Assembly: GCA_046541875.1 (NCBI GenBank)
Contig: JBKHCL010000030.1
Coordinates: 1-32,084, forward strand
Direction of reading: 5' to 3'
Source of the DNA: CAZFPT01 sp046541875
GTDB lineage: Bacteria; Planctomycetota; Phycisphaerae; SM23-33
DNA length: 32,084 nucleotides
Of this stretch, positions 28,875-32,084 are shown piece by piece (within the stretch, counting starts at the first letter, position 1; the number at the start of each line of letters is the position of its first letter). The position numbers and the translations under genes were made by a program. The notes below the pieces were generated by a model. That model saw nothing but the letters and a program-made list of their open reading frames with translations, searched no databases and was not told the origin of the DNA.

Positions 28875-29468
28875 TCAGTTTCGGCCCGTATACATCCTAT
28901 GGATTCCCTTCCACGCGCCGCGGATGTAGTCCAGCATGGACCACAGCGTCACGGCGATCAGCAGGCCCGAAAGGCTGTGGATGGCCCAGATCGCTGCCGT
29001 CGCAAACGCCGGAAACGCCCCGCCCACCCACACGCACGCGACCACCACCGGGGCGACCACCGCCTGCACGACGGCCTTGATCTTCCCGCTCCAGCGGGCC
29101 GAGGTCTTCCCGCCCGTGCGGGCCTGGATGATCCGCGTGTAGCTCACGACGATATCGCGAAACCCCATCACCAACGGCACGGCGATGGTGATCCATCCCA
29201 CCAGCGCCAGGGCGAAGAACATAATCAGCCGAGAGAGCGAATCCATCAGCGGGTCCAGCAGGCCACCCAGTTCGGTGACGTTCCCGGTTCGACGGGCGAG
29301 TTGTCCGTCCAGCGTGTCGGTAATCTCCCCGACGATGGCCACGACGATGATGCCCGCCGCCATCACCAGCGACAACCCCTCGCCCGCATCGGCCAGGCCC
29401 ACCAGCGCCGCGAAGACCGCCGCGAAACCCAGCCGGCTGAACGTGATGAGGTAGATCGTCGCCTTCAT
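28875..29468 (-). CDS. CDP-alcohol phosphatidyltransferase
   Basis: 197 residues, integral membrane. The full family motif is present at residues 51-76: D-x2-DG-x2-AR-x8-G-x3-D-x3-D (Asp51, Asp54, Gly55, Ala58, Arg59, Gly68, Asp72, Asp76). Six hydrophobic helices are visible. It transfers a phosphatidyl group from CDP-diacylglycerol to an alcohol (glycerol phosphate, serine or inositol phosphate); the acceptor cannot be assigned. Its ATG overlaps the stop of the beta-helix gene as ATGA, so translation is coupled. The following low-GC gene is separate. Confidence 0.9.
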   Translation of the reverse strand: MKATIYLITFSRLGFAAVFAALVGLADAGEGLSLVMAAGIIVVAIVGEITDTLDGQLARRTGNVTELGGLLDPLMDSLSRLIMFFALALVGWITIAVPLVMGFRDIVVSYTRIIQARTGGKTSARWSGKIKAVVQAVVAPVVVACVWVGGAFPAFATAAIWAIHSLSGLLIAVTLWSMLDYIRGAWKGIHRMYTGRN

Positions 29469-31291
29469 TGAGTTCTCGGGTCCAACCAGAGTTCGGTGTC
29501 GCTCCAGCGGGGCGCCTCGAACGGGCCCGGTGTGTCAGCGTCGCGCCGGGGCTTGCCGCTCCAGGTGCAGCCGGGCAGGTCGTCGGCCGACGGCAGCGAC
29601 GCCGGGGCCTCCCCGGCCGACAGCGTCATCACCAGCGTCGCGTCGTCGAGATTCACGCCCGCCTCGAACCATCGCGCCCGCTCCTCGAACCCGTGGAACT
29701 CGCCCCACGCATCCAGATCCAGCCACTCGTCGACGTGAAACAGCCGGAAAGGCCCGTCCTCGTTGCCGCCGGTATAGGCGTTGGCGTCGCAGATGTTGTC
29801 GGTGTTCACCAGCGCCACGAACCGCCGACAACTCACGAAGGCGTTGCGTTCCACGCGGTGACGCCGCGAGCACGACCCCCGGCCATACACGAAGCGGTCG
29901 GCCTGGCCTTGCGGGAGATACACGCCGAATCCCTCGACGTTGGCGAAGAGGTTATGATCGATCGTCAGATAATCCGTATCGTGGGCGTACACCCCGTGCC
30001 CGCCGGCGTCGTCGACAGTCTTCGATCCGATCACGATGTTGTTATCGATTCGGCTTGGGGTGTGAGACGCCTCCGCGAAGATGCCGCCGAACAGGCTGTG
30101 GACGTTCACAATGAGGTTGCCCGTCACCCGCATGTTGTGGTTGGCGAAGTCCAGCCACATGCCCGAGCCGTTTCGGATCCGCCGCACCACGTTCCGCCGC
30201 AGCAGCGAGTGTTCGTTGCGATGGAACTTGATACCCGCCGACTCCCACATAGGCTCCACGTCATGCCAGCAGCAGTCCTCCACGAGATTGTCCTCAATGA
30301 GCCCGTGCTCCAGGTGCAGCCCCGCCAGCCCGCACACGCCGCATTCGCGCACCACGTTCCGGCGTAGGATGTGCCCGCCGCCGGTGGTGAGAAACTCCCG
30401 TCTCGGGTGCCCCTTGCCCACGTCGATGCCGACCGCGTTGACCTGCTCGACGGTGCAGTCCTCGATCACCCAGTGATGCCCCCGGACAGCCGAGACCGCG
30501 CCCTCCTGCGGGATGAACGGGAACGGATTGCCCGCACAACGGAAGGTCAACCCGCGCAGGCGGATGTACCCCAGCTCGGGCGTGTCCGGCGCGAAGCACT
30601 GGGCGCGGGCGGTGGCCTCCCATTCGCACTGGTTGGGGTCGGCGTCGTCAAACGGACGGACGTAGACCATCAGCCCCGAGGGATCAGGCCAATAGCGCCC
30701 GGGCCCGCCGGCGGCGAGTTGTTCGAAGTCGTCGGTCTGCTGCAGCCGACGCCCGTTCTGGAAGACCAGCCCGCAGCGCTTCACCAGCGTGGGGAAGATG
30801 TCGGCCTGGGCCTGGTTGAACCCGCCGACATTGCCGGCGACCGCGCGATTGGCCATCGTGAACGGATTGCGCCCGATGAACCACTCGCGCGGCAGCACCG
30901 CCTGGTAGATGGCGACATCCTCGCCGCCGGCCAGCCTCATCCAGTTGTCGGTGAGTTGCCACGGGCCGGGAATGATCTCGCCACCGGTGATGACGACCTC
31001 CTCCCCGTCGACGGCCTGGTAGGTAATCACCGCCTCCGGGCCGTCGCCGCCGCGCGTGGGACGGACGCACTCGCGGTACACCCCCGCCCCGATGCGCACG
31101 CAATCGCCCGGGCCCGCAAGCTCAGCCGCCCGGGAAATGGTCTTCAGCGGCGCCTCGGCGGTTCCGGTATTCTCGTCGGACGCCCCGGGGTGCTCGCGGG
31201 CCACGACAAACGTTTGGCCGGCAGGCTCGGCGGGAGTCCAGAAGGCGAACTCGCGTCCGTCGGGCAAAATGGCGGTGGGATCGTTGCTCAT
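29465..31291 (-). CDS. Right-handed parallel beta-helix protein
   Basis: 608 residues. The N-terminus (about 28-110) has the DUF1565-like opening TGTAEAPLKTISRAAELAGPGDCVRIGAGVYRE, typical of pectate-lyase-like helices. Residues about 250-530 carry short repeating strands with Asn ladders (RRNVVRECG, LIEDNLVEDC, LLRRNVVRRI, RIDNNIVIGS and LTIDHNLFANV). A beta-rich tail follows. The family includes polysaccharide lyases and glycoside hydrolases, but many members are uncharacterised. There is no signal peptide, which is unusual for a beta-helix polysaccharide enzyme and suggests a cytoplasmic substrate or a missed leader. AAAGGTG precedes the ATG at 31291. Confidence 0.85.
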   Translation of the reverse strand: MSNDPTAILPDGREFAFWTPAEPAGQTFVVAREHPGASDENTGTAEAPLKTISRAAELAGPGDCVRIGAGVYRECVRPTRGGDGPEAVITYQAVDGEEVVITGGEIIPGPWQLTDNWMRLAGGEDVAIYQAVLPREWFIGRNPFTMANRAVAGNVGGFNQAQADIFPTLVKRCGLVFQNGRRLQQTDDFEQLAAGGPGRYWPDPSGLMVYVRPFDDADPNQCEWEATARAQCFAPDTPELGYIRLRGLTFRCAGNPFPFIPQEGAVSAVRGHHWVIEDCTVEQVNAVGIDVGKGHPRREFLTTGGGHILRRNVVRECGVCGLAGLHLEHGLIEDNLVEDCCWHDVEPMWESAGIKFHRNEHSLLRRNVVRRIRNGSGMWLDFANHNMRVTGNLIVNVHSLFGGIFAEASHTPSRIDNNIVIGSKTVDDAGGHGVYAHDTDYLTIDHNLFANVEGFGVYLPQGQADRFVYGRGSCSRRHRVERNAFVSCRRFVALVNTDNICDANAYTGGNEDGPFRLFHVDEWLDLDAWGEFHGFEERARWFEAGVNLDDATLVMTLSAGEAPASLPSADDLPGCTWSGKPRRDADTPGPFEAPRWSDTELWLDPRTQ

Positions 31292-31388
31292 GGAATCACC
31301 TTTCGATGCACGTCGTCTCGGGCGGACATTACACCGGATCGTATGCGCCGACGCAACGGGCACGTTTGAGCGAGGAGGTAACCCCGCC

Positions 31389-31895
31389 CTACCGGTCGGC
31401 TGCGAGGATCGCGTCGGCGATGGCATCGGGCGTTTTGCCGCTGCAGTCAACCCGGACGTGAGCCCATCGCTCATACAACGGCCGACGCTGGTGATAGATG
31501 ATCTCGACGGTCTCTCCCGGCCACATGACCACGCCACGGGTATCGAGGTTGGTCAGGCGGGTCTGGATCTCCTCGAGCGGAACGTCCAGCCACACGACCA
31601 GACCCAGCGCGCGGAGATGCTCGCGGACCGCGTCGGAGAACACCACCGACCCGCCGGTGGATACCACCGTACCCGAGCAGTCCAGCGAGAGCAGGCAGTC
31701 CTCCTCGATGCGGCGGAACCCCACGACGCCCTCGGTATCGAGAATCTGCTGGAGCGGTCGGCCTTGGCGGGCCTCGATGAGCGCGTCGGTATCGAGAAAG
31801 GCAAGGTCCGTCTGGTCGGCCAACCGTCGGCCGACGGTGCTCTTGCCCGCACCGGCCATCCCGATCAGGACCACGTTGTCAGCGTCGTCAGCCAT
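31389..31895 (-). CDS. aroK: Shikimate kinase
   Basis: Phosphorylates shikimate at the 3-OH in the aromatic amino acid pathway, the same pathway that ends at pheA in this window. 168 residues, normal. Seen: P-loop GMAGAGKST (12-20), DTDALIE (shikimate-binding Asp), FRRIEE with the conserved Arg, STGGS, and HQRRPLYERWA with the C-terminal substrate Arg. The lid region reads LDTRGVVMWPGET rather than the commoner RPLL-type; this is seen in part of the family. The ATG at 31895 is chosen; the frame also has a TTG three codons earlier. The 189 bp beyond to the window end hold no recognisable gene. Confidence 0.9.
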   Translation of the reverse strand: MADDADNVVLIGMAGAGKSTVGRRLADQTDLAFLDTDALIEARQGRPLQQILDTEGVVGFRRIEEDCLLSLDCSGTVVSTGGSVVFSDAVREHLRALGLVVWLDVPLEEIQTRLTNLDTRGVVMWPGETVEIIYHQRRPLYERWAHVRVDCSGKTPDAIADAILAADR

Positions 31896-32084
31896 GGAAG
31901 GCAAGTATACGCCGGTCGGCAGTGGAGTTCCAACGGCCCTGGGATTGCGGATTTCCAGGCGAAAAGGCGGAGTGCCCCCGCGCCGGGCCGCCGGGCTGGA
32001 GGAGGCGTTTATCTTCCGTCACTGACTTGTGATTCGCATTCTTCACCCGCCATCGCCCGTGTCCGACATTTTCCGGGGGCGATT

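Noticed and set aside
1..32084. CRISPR array or transposase gene
   Set aside because: No series of regularly spaced repeats and no transposase or integrase-like frame were seen; the only short tandem repeat is the in-frame one in secG.

Overview
The window is a GC-rich, gene-dense stretch of bacterial chromosome. It most likely comes from a planctomycete, probably of the Phycisphaerae type. The pointers are: an elongation factor G that resembles mitochondrial EF-G1 (the form found in planctomycetes and spirochaetes), a two-CW domain protein, ExbB/ExbD joined to a sugar-binding-like partner, a GH130 enzyme, a cytoplasmic-looking beta-helix protein, and an intergenic palindromic element whose spurious translation reads HGQDAH. 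This assignment is inference; no rRNA or tRNA gene was seen.

Layout. Positions 198-5147 (minus) hold a tight housekeeping operon, pheA-tpiA-secG-yicC-gmk-rpoZ-coaC, with gaps of 14-102 bp and a good sigma70-type promoter at 5200-5228. Positions 5428-11869 (plus) hold a signalling cluster: a receiver/coiled-coil protein, an 1160-residue hybrid histidine kinase, a receiver-GGDEF diguanylate cyclase whose TTG start overlaps the kinase stop, and, after a separate promoter region, a B12-binding-fold protein. A strong terminator at 11989-12029 closes the cluster. A 57-codon basic ORF (12082-12255, minus) and a single-gene fusA with a near-consensus promoter and long leader follow.

Positions 14970-20217 (minus) form a second operon: exbB, exbD, a membrane-anchored coiled-coil protein with a C-terminal beta-sandwich, a secreted alpha-toroid protein and a class II aldolase. 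This looks like an envelope energy-transducing unit with carbohydrate-related cargo. Then come an aldo/keto reductase and a two-CW protein (minus), a sodium:solute symporter with a histidine kinase 1 bp behind it (plus), a GT4 glycosyltransferase (minus), deoC (plus), a GH130 phosphorylase/hydrolase (minus), a low-GC gene of unknown function (minus), a beta-helix protein overlapping a CDP-alcohol phosphatidyltransferase (minus), and shikimate kinase (minus).

Most unusual points: SecG carries a chitobiase-type C-terminal domain and a repeat tail. The hybrid kinase's HPt domain has Gln where the phosphorylated His should be. The neighbouring B12-fold protein has Glu where the cobalt-binding His should be. 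The class II aldolase has Gln for one of its zinc His residues. The signalling cluster and the ExbBD operon are the best candidates for undescribed systems.
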